A DNA stretch of 24,328 nt, from positions 1 to 24,328 of the forward strand of contig CAMXXV010000006.1 in NCBI GenBank assembly GCA_947253285.1, written 5' to 3'. Below are positions 7,251 through 15,058 of the stretch, in pieces. A program made the translations under genes and the position numbers. The notes below the pieces were generated by a model. That model was not told the DNA's origin. It saw nothing but the letters and a program-made list of their open reading frames with translations, and did not search any database. This DNA comes from an uncultured Candidatus Saccharibacteria bacterium (GTDB lineage Bacteria > Patescibacteriota > Saccharimonadia > Saccharimonadales > Saccharimonadaceae). Numbering within the stretch: position 1 is the stretch's first letter; every line of letters starts with the position of its first letter.

Positions 7251-7283
7251 TATGATGTGCGCGTGGCGGCGCCATTTAGTTTG

Positions 7284-7313
7284 TGGTATAATATAGAGTA
7301 TTAATTTAAGAGG
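7284..7313 (+). promoter_or_regulatory. Extended -10 promoter and Shine-Dalgarno of the restriction-modification gene
   Basis: TGGTATAAT (7284-7292) is a perfect extended -10 element; no good -35 is seen. AAGAGG (7308-7313) lies nine bases before ATG 7323. Confidence 0.6.
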
Positions 7314-7322
7314 TAAAGGGAG

Positions 7323-10300
7323 ATGGCAGAGAGCGAACAGATGCCGGCCGGCAAGACGGGGCGTAGCGACATTACTGGGTTAATCAAGACCGAGAAGAAG
7401 ATTTACCCGCAGATTTACGACTACGAGCTGCCGAATCGCCCAGAGATGCGCGGCATGCAGAAGGTGGGCTACACCGAGCGGCGCGACGTGGAATCGCGCA
7501 TCAGGGAGCAAGTCAACACGGCCGGACTGCACGAGCCGTATCGTTTGCTGTGGAGTGGTTCTTCGGTGTGGCCGTCAACCGGCGCCGACCAGCACCACTC
7601 GCGCTACTTTAAAGATAAAGATTTGCACCGCTACTTTAAGCAGCGCGGCGTGCAACAGTTCAAGCCGACCGACCGCGACGACCGGCGCGACGAGTGGTTT
7701 GACTTTAGCCTCAACCCAAGCCTTTCTCGCCAGTTGTTTGAGGAGTTCAAATCCTCTGGCGGCGAGCCACAGCATCAAGGGCAAAAGGCCGCCTACCAGC
7801 TGCGCCCCGAGCAGGAGCAAGCCATTCGCCAGACACTGGCGTATGCGCACGCCAACCAGACCACAGACTTCGCCAATCCGAACCCGCGCGCCAAGTACCT
7901 CTGGAACGCCAAGCCGCGCTTCGGCAAGACCCTCAGTACTTACGACTTTGCGAAGCGGTTTAAGGCTCACAATGTATTGATTATCACCAACCGCCCTGCT
8001 ATCGCCGACTCGTGGTATGGCGATTATGACAAGTTTATTGGCGGCTACAACTTCATCTCAACTACGGGCACATTGAAGGACCGTCAAGTGATGAGCTACG
8101 AGCAGTACGCCAACTGTTCGTTGCGCGGCGAGCCAATTATTGCCTTTTTGAGCATGCAGGACCTCAAGGGAGCTGCCATCTTTGGCGGCAAATTCAACAA
8201 GCTGCAGTGGGTGGCGGACGTCATTTGGGACTTACTGGTGATTGACGAGGCGCACGAGGGCGTGGACACTGCGCGCACCGACGCGGCGTTTAGCCACATC
8301 AACCGCCGCTTCACGTTGCACCTTTCGGGTACGCCATTTAAGGCCATCGCCAACGACTACTTCAGCGATGACCAGATTTACAACTGGACTTATGCCGACG
8401 AGCAGCGCGTCAAGGCCGCCGAGCTGGCCGCGGGCAACGAAGCCGGCAGCCACGTCAATCTCCCACGCATGAATCTCTACACCTACAAGATGTCGGAGCT
8501 GATTGCCGACCGCCTAGAGGACGGCACAACGTTAGATGATGGCGACGGCACCGCGCAAGACTGCGCCTACTCGTTCGACCTCAACGAAATGTTTAGCGTG
8601 CAAGGCGGCTACCTTAAGCACGAGAGTGAAGTTAAGACCTTCCTCAACCAGCTAACCACCAACACCAAGTACCCGTTCTCCACGCCTGAGCTGCGCAAAG
8701 AGCTAAGGCACACCTTTTGGCTGGTGGGTAATCGCGTGGCTTCGGTGCACGCCCTGGCTAAATTGTTGCGTGAGCATCCTGTGTTTAAGGATTATGAGAT
8801 TATTGAGGCTGTGGGCAAAGGCGGCATGGATGGCGACGATGGTGACGAGGAGAGCCGAGATATCGCCGGCAACGAGAAGTCGCTCGCTAAGGTGCGCGCG
8901 GCCATCGCCCGCAGCGACCGCACTATCACCCTTTCGGTTGGCCAGCTGACCACTGGTGTGACGGTTAAGGAGTGGTCGGCGGTGCTGATGCTTTCGGGCG
9001 TCAAATCGGAATCGCTCTACATGCAGGCCCTCTTTCGCGCCCAAAACCCGTTCAGCTATCGCGACCCAGAGACGGGCGAGCTGCACATTAAGACCGACGC
9101 CTATGTCTTCGACTTTTCGCCGGACCGCGTGTTGGAGATTTACGACAAGTTCGCCAACGGCCTGTCGGCGGCAGCCGTGGCGGGGCGCGAGACTAAAGAC
9201 GAGCGCGAGGATAACATCCAAGAGTTACTCAACTACTTCCCTGTGCTGGCGGAGGACCGCGACGGCCAGATGGTGTCGCTTGACGCCAACCAAGTACTAA
9301 CCTTCCCGAACGCTATTCGCGCCCAGCAGGTAGTCAACCAGCGCTTCATTTCGAATTTATTGTTTGAGAACATCACCAGCGTTTTCAACATCCCAACAGA
9401 GGTCACGCAGTGCCTCAACAAGGTGCGTTCCACCGACGACAGCGGCTCATTAGTCAACCGACCGGAGTGCGTGGAGCACGACCCTGAGCGCCACAACAAG
9501 ACCCAGCAGCGCATTTCCGTTAATCGCGCCCACCTCTTGGGCGACCGCATTTACGGTAGCGACTACGACAAGCTCTTCTCTGGCATCAAGCCCGCCGCCG
9601 ACATGACCGAGCACGACAAAGACGTCGCGCAGACACACATTGTGGCCGAGCACATGCGTATGATAGACGAGCCACTCGCGGTGTATAAAGAGGTTTACGC
9701 CCCGACTGACCGTCGCCTTGAGGCGGTGCGCGAGAAGCAGCGCGCGCTGGCTGTGCAGGTGGCGGCAGATTACGTGGACGCCAAGATTACTGCCCCAGAG
9801 GCGGCGCGTCGGCTGGAAGCGGCGGTGCGTGAGGATTTGCCGAACGACACGGTGGTAAAAGAAGAAGAGGCACAGGAGCAGAAGGAAGACAACGACGAAA
9901 TGTCGCAGATTCGCGCCAAGTTGCGCACTTTCGCCCGCGCTATCCCATCCATGTTGATGGCGGCCGCCGACCCTGGCAGCTTGACGATTGACAACATCGA
10001 GGACAGCGTGGATGACGCCACGTTTGAGGAGTTGTTTACTGAGACCTCGGGCAAGGATGCCGCCGACATCGCCCGCTTTACCAAAGCCGACTTTCGTATG
10101 ATTCGCGGCCCGTGGCGCAACCCAGAGACTGGCGAGGAGTTTGCCGGCTTCTTTAACAAGTACACCTTTAACGCCGCCATCCAAGAGTTCAACCAGAAGC
10201 GCCGCGACTTGGCGAACTACCTCAATTCTGAGGAGGACATCTTCTCTTACATTGCCCCGCTGCGTACCAACCAGATTTTTACGCCGCGCCGTGTGGTCAA

Positions 10301-11744
10301 TATGATGCTGAACAAGCTGGAGCAAGAGTGCCCTGATATCTTCCGCGACCCGTCGCACACTTTCTGCGACTTGCACGTCAAGAGTGGGCTTTACATCGCC
10401 GAGCTGGCTCGCCGCCTCTATGTCGGACTCGCTGAGCAGATTCCCGACGAGCGGCAACGTATCGCACACATCTTTGGTCACCAACTCTACTGCTTTGCCC
10501 CGACCAAAATCATCTACGACATCGCCCGCAACTACATTTACGGCGTGACGCGTGCATTTGGGCTGAGCTGCGAGCACATACATTTGGAGGATTTAACGAA
10601 ACGATTTAGCGAAGGAGGGACATTAGACATGGCAAAAATTGGTGAAGAACTGGGCGCGCACGACCCGCAGCACTTTAAGTTCACTGCTATTGTTGGCAAC
10701 CCGCCGTACCAAGAGACTATTGGTAAAACCGATACTCAGTCACAGGGCAACTCTAACTGGATATATTATCATTTTCAGAATGCAGCAGATAACTTGGCTG
10801 ATGTTACCTGTTTAATTTACCCATTTGGTGGGTGGTTTGATGCTCCAGATAGTCTGGGTAGGTTTGGTAGAAGGATTTTGAGTGACGGGCATACAATTGC
10901 AGTCGATGCTTACGAGGGCACTGGCGATAGACGCGCTTGGTATAGGACTGACAAGGAACCACAGCCTATTTTTTCTAATTCCGCCAATCTGTCAGCTGGT
11001 GTTTCAATTGTATTGCGTAGCAGAAATTATAACGGTAGCTACAAATATAGTAACCGTGTTTACTCAGATAAGGTCGCCGTACTTGATGTGTCGGACGTAG
11101 ATAATTTGTCGCCTAACCCAGAGTTTGTCGAGATTGGGCGTAAATTGAGAGGCAGGAAGTTATGCGAGCGAATTCAGCGTAGCCCATTCGATATTTATGC
11201 TGGTTTTATCAACAAGAACTCTGATTGCATCAATACGGATAATGTTACTGGAAATATGACGCTATTGTTAGCAAATGACGTCTTGGGTTCGGCTGGGCGG
11301 ACTAAACGCTACTATATTGACCGCGAGCATATACCGCAAGGGCATGATTTTATTGATACCTACAAGGTTATTACAACGTCGGCGTACCCGAAGAAAACTT
11401 TTGCTTCGGGTACGCCGACGTTGTCAAACGTTCACGAGCGTTTGACTCAACTTATCGAGCTTTTGCCAAAGAATTCAGCATTTGGTGGTAGTAGAATTGC
11501 ACTAATGATGTCGCATGATGAGCAAGAATGTAAGAATTTAATTACGTATACCAAAACTAACTTTTTTGCTGCTTTGACTTTGCAAGAGCCTAATCGTCGT
11601 TCTAGTTTTGGCTACGTTATACCAGACCAAGATTTTACCGCCCAATCTGATATCGATTGGAGCCGGTCGCTTGATGAAATAGACAACCAGCTGTTCGCTA
11701 AATATGGCATTACAAACGAAGAACGTCGTTTTTTAGAGGAGTAA
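7323..11744 (+). CDS. Fused restriction-modification enzyme: GIY-YIG-like domain, SF2 helicase, Eco57I-type N6-adenine methyltransferase
   Basis: 1473 residues. Residues about 20-80 (YDYELPNRPEM, KVGYTERRDVESRIREQV) resemble a T5orf172/GIY-YIG nuclease. An SF2 motor follows: RFGKT near 199 (Walker A), VIDEAHEG near 305, SGTPFKA near 336, and TTGVTVKEWSAVLMLSG then YMQALFRAQNP near 540-575. A methyltransferase half follows: FTPRRVVNMML near 986, a degenerate motif I (CDLHVKSGLYIAEL), NPPY at about 1126-1129 (catalytic motif IV), a target-recognition part, and the typical end DFTAQSDIDWSRSLDEID. It probably cuts unmodified DNA and methylates adenine within its site. From about 10700 to 11700 the DNA is clearly more AT-rich than before and after, so the recognition part may have been swapped in. 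A 21-bp inverted repeat lies inside this part. Confidence 0.88.
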   Translation: MAESEQMPAGKTGRSDITGLIKTEKKIYPQIYDYELPNRPEMRGMQKVGYTERRDVESRIREQVNTAGLHEPYRLLWSGSSVWPSTGADQHHSRYFKDKDLHRYFKQRGVQQFKPTDRDDRRDEWFDFSLNPSLSRQLFEEFKSSGGEPQHQGQKAAYQLRPEQEQAIRQTLAYAHANQTTDFANPNPRAKYLWNAKPRFGKTLSTYDFAKRFKAHNVLIITNRPAIADSWYGDYDKFIGGYNFISTTGTLKDRQVMSYEQYANCSLRGEPIIAFLSMQDLKGAAIFGGKFNKLQWVADVIWDLLVIDEAHEGVDTARTDAAFSHINRRFTLHLSGTPFKAIANDYFSDDQIYNWTYADEQRVKAAELAAGNEAGSHVNLPRMNLYTYKMSELIADRLEDGTTLDDGDGTAQDCAYSFDLNEMFSVQGGYLKHESEVKTFLNQLTTNTKYPFSTPELRKELRHTFWLVGNRVASVHALAKLLREHPVFKDYEIIEAVGKGGMDGDDGDEESRDIAGNEKSLAKVRAAIARSDRTITLSVGQLTTGVTVKEWSAVLMLSGVKSESLYMQALFRAQNPFSYRDPETGELHIKTDAYVFDFSPDRVLEIYDKFANGLSAAAVAGRETKDEREDNIQELLNYFPVLAEDRDGQMVSLDANQVLTFPNAIRAQQVVNQRFISNLLFENITSVFNIPTEVTQCLNKVRSTDDSGSLVNRPECVEHDPERHNKTQQRISVNRAHLLGDRIYGSDYDKLFSGIKPAADMTEHDKDVAQTHIVAEHMRMIDEPLAVYKEVYAPTDRRLEAVREKQRALAVQVAADYVDAKITAPEAARRLEAAVREDLPNDTVVKEEEAQEQKEDNDEMSQIRAKLRTFARAIPSMLMAAADPGSLTIDNIEDSVDDATFEELFTETSGKDAADIARFTKADFRMIRGPWRNPETGEEFAGFFNKYTFNAAIQEFNQKRRDLANYLNSEEDIFSYIAPLRTNQIFTPRRVVNMMLNKLEQECPDIFRDPSHTFCDLHVKSGLYIAELARRLYVGLAEQIPDERQRIAHIFGHQLYCFAPTKIIYDIARNYIYGVTRAFGLSCEHIHLEDLTKRFSEGGTLDMAKIGEELGAHDPQHFKFTAIVGNPPYQETIGKTDTQSQGNSNWIYYHFQNAADNLADVTCLIYPFGGWFDAPDSLGRFGRRILSDGHTIAVDAYEGTGDRRAWYRTDKEPQPIFSNSANLSAGVSIVLRSRNYNGSYKYSNRVYSDKVAVLDVSDVDNLSPNPEFVEIGRKLRGRKLCERIQRSPFDIYAGFINKNSDCINTDNVTGNMTLLLANDVLGSAGRTKRYYIDREHIPQGHDFIDTYKVITTSAYPKKTFASGTPTLSNVHERLTQLIELLPKNSAFGGSRIALMMSHDEQECKNLITYTKTNFFAALTLQEPNRRSSFGYVIPDQDFTAQSDIDWSRSLDEIDNQLFAKYGITNEERRFLEE
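11373..11424. repeat. Perfect 21-bp inverted repeat with 10-nt loop inside the methyltransferase recognition region
   Basis: The left arm 11373-11393 (begins ACAACGTCGG, ends CCCGAAG) and the right arm 11404-11424 (begins CTTCGGG, ends GACGTTGT) are exact reverse complements. The loop AAAACTTTTG can add four more A-T pairs. The reading frame stays open through it (VITTSAYPKKTFASGTPTLS). Confidence 0.9.
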
Positions 11745-11751
11745 CCGCCCA

Positions 11752-12672
11752 GTGCCAGCGCCAGAAGTAGACATCATCGAGAACACCCTGCGTCAGCATG
11801 GGGACCTCTTGGAGTTGCTGCTGGTGGACCGCACGCGGACGACGGCGCGCAAGGTGCATCACATTTTGTGGGCGACCGACTCTTACGTGGGGCATTCGCC
11901 CAAGAGCGAGATTAGTGTGGCGGATATCACGGGCGTTAACACCTATCTGATTCAGCCGCGTATTGCCAAGAGTAAGGACGAGCAGAAGCGGCGCAGCCAA
12001 GATAAGGCGGAGGTGTTTACTCCGCGCGAGATTGTGGCGCGCATGAATCAGTTGGTGGATTGGAATACCACCAACTGGCCGGCGGACAAGGACAACTGGC
12101 AGGCTTATGTGGCGGAGCGGCGGCTAGAAATCACCTGTGGCGAGGCGCCGTTTATCGTGGGGCGTTACAACGCCGCTAACGGCAAGAAGGTGCTCAAGCT
12201 GGCGGAGCGCGTGGGCTTCCTTGACCGCAAGCTGCAGACCGTGAGTAAGTTTGCCCCCGACCGCGCTGCGTGGCTGAAGTGGGCGACTGTGGCGTATCAG
12301 TCTTCTTACGGCTACGAGTGGCAGGGCGACAACCTGCTTCTTGCGCGCGAGAACTTGCTTTACACCTTCGTGGACTACTGGAACGAGCAGTTCCCTGATG
12401 ACCCTATCGACTTACTAAGCAAGCTGAAGCCTGAGCACTTGGGTATGTTGAGCGACATTGCCTATATCATCTCGTGGAATATTTTCCAGATGGACGGCAT
12501 CAAAAACACGGTGCCGATGACGGGCGAAGCCGAGCCAGAGGAAGAGCCCCCGCTGCTCTCGCTCGCCGCAGGCAAGAAGCTCCCCGCCGGCAAGAGTGAT
12601 TCCGCCCCGATTTACGCCAAGATTATGGATTGGCAGACCAAGCGGCCGCTGCTGTTTAATAGCTTAGGCTAG
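11752..12672 (+). CDS. Companion 'restriction endonuclease subunit M'-like protein
   Basis: A 306-residue protein of the family that accompanies helicase-methyltransferase fusions. Signature stretches: DKAEVFTPREIVARMNQLVD, RRLEITCGEAPFIVGRYNAA, RVGFLDRKLQTV, a W..W..VAYQSSYGYEWQGD run into NLLLARENLLYTF, and IAYIISWNIFQMDGIKNTVP. No NPPY motif is present, so it is probably not the catalytic methylase but a partner in DNA recognition or assembly. The start is GTG 11752, with AGAGGAG ten bases upstream inside the end of the previous gene; the gap to that gene is only 7 nt, so they form one operon. The tail (PIYAKIMDWQTKRPLLF) is reached after a low-complexity acidic linker (EAEPEEEPPLL). Confidence 0.8.
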   Translation: MPAPEVDIIENTLRQHGDLLELLLVDRTRTTARKVHHILWATDSYVGHSPKSEISVADITGVNTYLIQPRIAKSKDEQKRRSQDKAEVFTPREIVARMNQLVDWNTTNWPADKDNWQAYVAERRLEITCGEAPFIVGRYNAANGKKVLKLAERVGFLDRKLQTVSKFAPDRAAWLKWATVAYQSSYGYEWQGDNLLLARENLLYTFVDYWNEQFPDDPIDLLSKLKPEHLGMLSDIAYIISWNIFQMDGIKNTVPMTGEAEPEEEPPLLSLAAGKKLPAGKSDSAPIYAKIMDWQTKRPLLFNSLG

Positions 12673-12769
12673 CTGGCGGCGCTTGACTGGCTGGTAAGTT
12701 GGATGATTTGGATGATTTGGCGCGCCCTGCCCTGTTTGGCGTTAAACATTAGTACAATTAGCGCGGTTA

Positions 12770-12778
12770 TGCTATAAT
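12770..12778 (+). promoter_or_regulatory. Extended -10 promoter of the 620-residue protein gene
   Basis: TGCTATAAT (TATAAT at 12773-12778), nine bases before ATG 12788. Transcription would start about 3 nt before the start codon and no Shine-Dalgarno exists, so the mRNA is probably leaderless. The -35 is not obvious. Confidence 0.6.
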
Positions 12779-12787
12779 GTTGGTAGT

Positions 12788-14650
12788 ATGAACGAGGGTA
12801 ACAATACGGCAGCTGGTGAAGCCGACTTGCAGCGAGCGTTCGACGAACTGCTCTTGACGGCGCGCGACTACACCAAGGGCTTGCGTGACCAGGTGCGGTT
12901 TATCGATAGCGACCAGATGGTATCACTCTACGCCCGCCATGCTAAGACAGAGAAATATTTCACGGCGCTGCGCTTTATGCGAGGCGGTCGGCCGTATGGC
13001 GACGGCCAGTCAGTCTATTTGACGTTAGAATATGGCAAGGTAATGTACCACATCGCCATTTGGCACAATGGCAAGTGCGCCCAGTACCTCAAGTACACCG
13101 ACAGCAAGCGCTGCTTGCAGGTGATATTTGATAAGCTCGCCTATTCATTGGCGGTTGATTATGAGGCCGCCCTTCATGCCGCCGCGGACGGCAAGCTTGA
13201 TGAGTCGGCCGTGTTAAAGCGCAAGCTGGCGATTTTGGGCAAGATATCCAAGGAATTTTCGGGCGTGGCGATTCGCCGTGACTTAACTCCGGCAACCGTG
13301 AGCGACCGCAAAGAAGGTTGTGAGTACATCAGCGCCACTGTGCGCGATTATGCCGAGCAGATGGGTTACCCAGTGGACGGCGAGCAAGCCAGCCTCTACC
13401 CTCACCTGCCAAAAACCGCTAAGTTAGGTAACAACGGCGTTTACCTCTATTCGCCAGCGCCGCGTCAGTACTGTTTAGAGACGCGCAAAGGCGGCGCAGT
13501 CATTCACCAGACGACCGCAAGCGACCTCAATCTTTTACTCTGCAACGTGTTTTATGGCGTGGCGAAGCAAATTGCCACCGATTACCAAGCTAAGCACCGC
13601 GTGAAGTACGAAGACAGCCGGCGCGCCATCAACGCCAAGTTGGTGGAGCTGATGGACCGCATCTCGCCGTTGTTTAGCGCCTACGCCACCGGTCGGGTGG
13701 ACGAAAACACCAGCGAAACTCCGTACGACGACGCCCATTTTGCCGAGCTTGATATTGTTGATGCCATTCGCCAGCACGTCAAGGACTTGCCTGCCGTGCA
13801 CATGAATGGTAATCTCTTGACCGCGCGTGACGCCAAGGGCAACTTTAAGCCTTTTGTGTACTTTTGCAGCCGTGGCGCCAGTGGTAGTTACGTCATGGTC
13901 GTAACCAACCAAGATGACGGTTTGGTGCATTATAACCTTGCCCACAAGAAGGGTGATCAGCTAGAGACGGTGATGGAGTGTACCGATGCCGACGAAATGA
14001 TTTACGCCATCTTTGACCAGTTGGGGACAGACCATCCAGAGCTGAAGGATGATGCTTACGCCAAGCTAATGCAGGACCTCGACCAGAACAAGGCCGTTGA
14101 GTCGGAGCGCCTGATGTCGGGCGCCGACGCCGCCGAGCAAATAGACGCCGAGCAGTTAGATGAAGATGTTCCGGTAGAACCGGTGGTTGAAGCTGAGGCG
14201 CGTGAACTCTCGTTCTCGCAAAAGAAGCAGTTCGGTTTGGAGGTACGCCAAGAACAGGCTGGATTGGTGTCGCTGGCGGTGGAAGCCATCGTGGACAACA
14301 AATCCATCACCGACGCCTACGTGTACATCTTGACCGAGGGCAACCGCGTGTCTTATAACGCCTTTTATATCAACTCCGACGGCAAGGTCGTCACGCTGAC
14401 TGAGGCCCAGCCAGACAAGGCGGTGCGCGTGCGCCTATTGAAGTTTGGCGCCTCAGACAGTAAGCAGTTGCGCGCCGTTTATGTGCGTTATGGCCAGCCG
14501 GTGCCGACCGAGACCATGATTCACTTCGTGCGTGCTACGGGCAAGTTCGACTTTGTCTGTAACTTCAAGCCAGTGGTTGATGAGGCTGCCGGTCGCACTG
14601 CCGCCACGTCGTTTGCCGCTTGGCGCCGCAACATTGCCGTGCACTACTAA
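12788..14650 (+). CDS. Multi-domain immunity-like protein (three Imm63-like repeats plus a YezG-like end)
   Basis: 620 residues without signal or membrane segments. Three divergent copies of an alpha/beta unit are visible: about 74-165 (SVYLTLEYGKVMYHIAIWHN ... YTDSKRCLQVIFDKLA), about 212-300 (GVYLYSPAPRQYCLETRKGG ... TTASDLNLLLCNVFYGVAKQ, then YQAKHRVKYEDSRRAINAKL), and about 339-430 (GSYVMVVTNQDDGLVHYNLA ... CTDADEMIYAIFDQLG). The order strand, T-D helix, then Y...R..D.RR helix matches my memory of the Imm63 immunity family. The end, about 508-620 (AYVYILTEGNRVSYNAFYIN, MIHFVRATGKFDFVCNF, FAAWRR), resembles YezG/DUF600 antitoxins. Before it is an acidic linker of about 40 residues. Proposed role: poly-immunity protein against several toxins. 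The family call is from pattern memory, not a search. Confidence 0.6.
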   Translation: MNEGNNTAAGEADLQRAFDELLLTARDYTKGLRDQVRFIDSDQMVSLYARHAKTEKYFTALRFMRGGRPYGDGQSVYLTLEYGKVMYHIAIWHNGKCAQYLKYTDSKRCLQVIFDKLAYSLAVDYEAALHAAADGKLDESAVLKRKLAILGKISKEFSGVAIRRDLTPATVSDRKEGCEYISATVRDYAEQMGYPVDGEQASLYPHLPKTAKLGNNGVYLYSPAPRQYCLETRKGGAVIHQTTASDLNLLLCNVFYGVAKQIATDYQAKHRVKYEDSRRAINAKLVELMDRISPLFSAYATGRVDENTSETPYDDAHFAELDIVDAIRQHVKDLPAVHMNGNLLTARDAKGNFKPFVYFCSRGASGSYVMVVTNQDDGLVHYNLAHKKGDQLETVMECTDADEMIYAIFDQLGTDHPELKDDAYAKLMQDLDQNKAVESERLMSGADAAEQIDAEQLDEDVPVEPVVEAEARELSFSQKKQFGLEVRQEQAGLVSLAVEAIVDNKSITDAYVYILTEGNRVSYNAFYINSDGKVVTLTEAQPDKAVRVRLLKFGASDSKQLRAVYVRYGQPVPTETMIHFVRATGKFDFVCNFKPVVDEAAGRTAATSFAAWRRNIAVHY

Positions 14651-14670
14651 TTTGGTCAATTAAATTAAAC

Positions 14671-14697
14671 AAGGCGAGCCCGCGGGTTCGCCTTTTA
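14671..14697 (+). terminator. Intrinsic terminator of the 620-residue protein gene
   Basis: GGCGAGCC and GGTTCGCC form an 8-9 bp stem followed by TTTTA. Confidence 0.85.
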
Positions 14698-14700
14698 TAG

Positions 14701-14719
14701 TGGTGACGTTAAATCACCA
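14701..14719. repeat. Hairpin between two convergent terminators
   Basis: TGGTGA-cgttaaa-TCACCA is a perfect six-base inverted repeat between the plus-strand terminator and the minus-strand terminator of the next gene. It may act as a roadblock or mRNA 3' cap. Confidence 0.4.
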
Positions 14720-14720
14720 T

Positions 14721-14746
14721 AAAAAAGTGGGCCCTAGTGGACCCAC
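14721..14746 (-). terminator. Intrinsic terminator of the small minus-strand membrane protein gene
   Basis: On the minus strand GTGGGTCC-acta-GGGCCCAC (one G-U pair) is followed by six T residues. Confidence 0.85.
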
Positions 14747-14765
14747 ATGTGAACAGGAATTAAAT

Positions 14766-14900
14766 TTACTTGGTTATCAGCTCCTTTTCACCAGCACTGA
14801 GGCGTTCGCGAATGAGCTCTGCGCCCAAAAACATAGCGTTAATTATTACTACCATTATTGCGATAGTGATGATGAAGGTGATTGCACTAACTACTGCCAT
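14766..14900 (-). CDS. Small single-pass membrane protein, 44 residues
   Basis: Reads MAVVSAITFIITIAIMVVII then NAMFLGAELIRERLSAGEKE, ending LITK. It has one hydrophobic helix of about 20 residues at the extreme N-terminus and a charged amphipathic tail. The start ATG at 14900 is nine bases from AAGGGAG; an in-frame ATG at 14906 is only three bases away and is less likely. The gene has its own perfect promoter, a leader hairpin (ATTGGCG/CGTCAAT) followed by TGTACATT, and its own terminator. This is the same cassette plan as the array genes to the right, although the protein is unrelated to them. No function can be assigned. A small toxin (type I-like), holin-like or membrane-regulator peptide are possibilities without direct support. 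Confidence 0.7.
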   Translation of the reverse strand: MAVVSAITFIITIAIMVVIINAMFLGAELIRERLSAGEKELITK

Positions 14901-14952
14901 AATCATCAACTCCCTTGAATGTACAATTGACGGGTCTCGCCAATAAATAAAT

Positions 14953-14981
14953 ATTATACCACACCGCCCCGCCATTGACAA
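14953..14981 (-). promoter_or_regulatory. Promoter of the small membrane protein gene
   Basis: On the minus strand TTGTCA (14976-14981), 17-nt spacer, TATAAT (14953-14958) in a TGGTATAAT context. Its -35 box overlaps the -35 of the opposite promoter. The leader carries a G-U-containing 7-bp hairpin and GTACATT (plus-strand positions 14918-14924). Confidence 0.8.
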
Positions 14982-15052
14982 AACAGGGGTATTATTGTAT
15001 AATGTAAGCATCTACGAGCTAGCAAAGCGCTAGCCAGAAGTACCTTAAGGAG
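14975..15052 (+). promoter_or_regulatory. Promoter, leader hairpin and ribosome site of array gene A
   Basis: TTGACA (14975-14980), 17-nt spacer, TATAAT (14998-15003). The leader holds GCTAGC-aaagc-GCTAGC (15018-15034), GTACCTT (15040-15046, the variant form of the shared GTACATT motif), then AAGGAG (15047-15052). Confidence 0.85.
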
Positions 15053-15058
15053 TCAAAA

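Noticed and set aside
8326..8337. TTCGGGTACGCC also found in the helicase SGTP motif, shared with the inverted-repeat arm at 11405-11416
   Set aside because: Both places encode SGTP-like residues, so a 12-base match may be coincidence; not enough to call a dispersed repeat.
9450..10583. 377-residue minus-strand open frame inside the restriction-modification gene
   Set aside because: Composition is that of an antisense shadow of a GC-rich gene; the opposite frame has clear helicase-methylase motifs.
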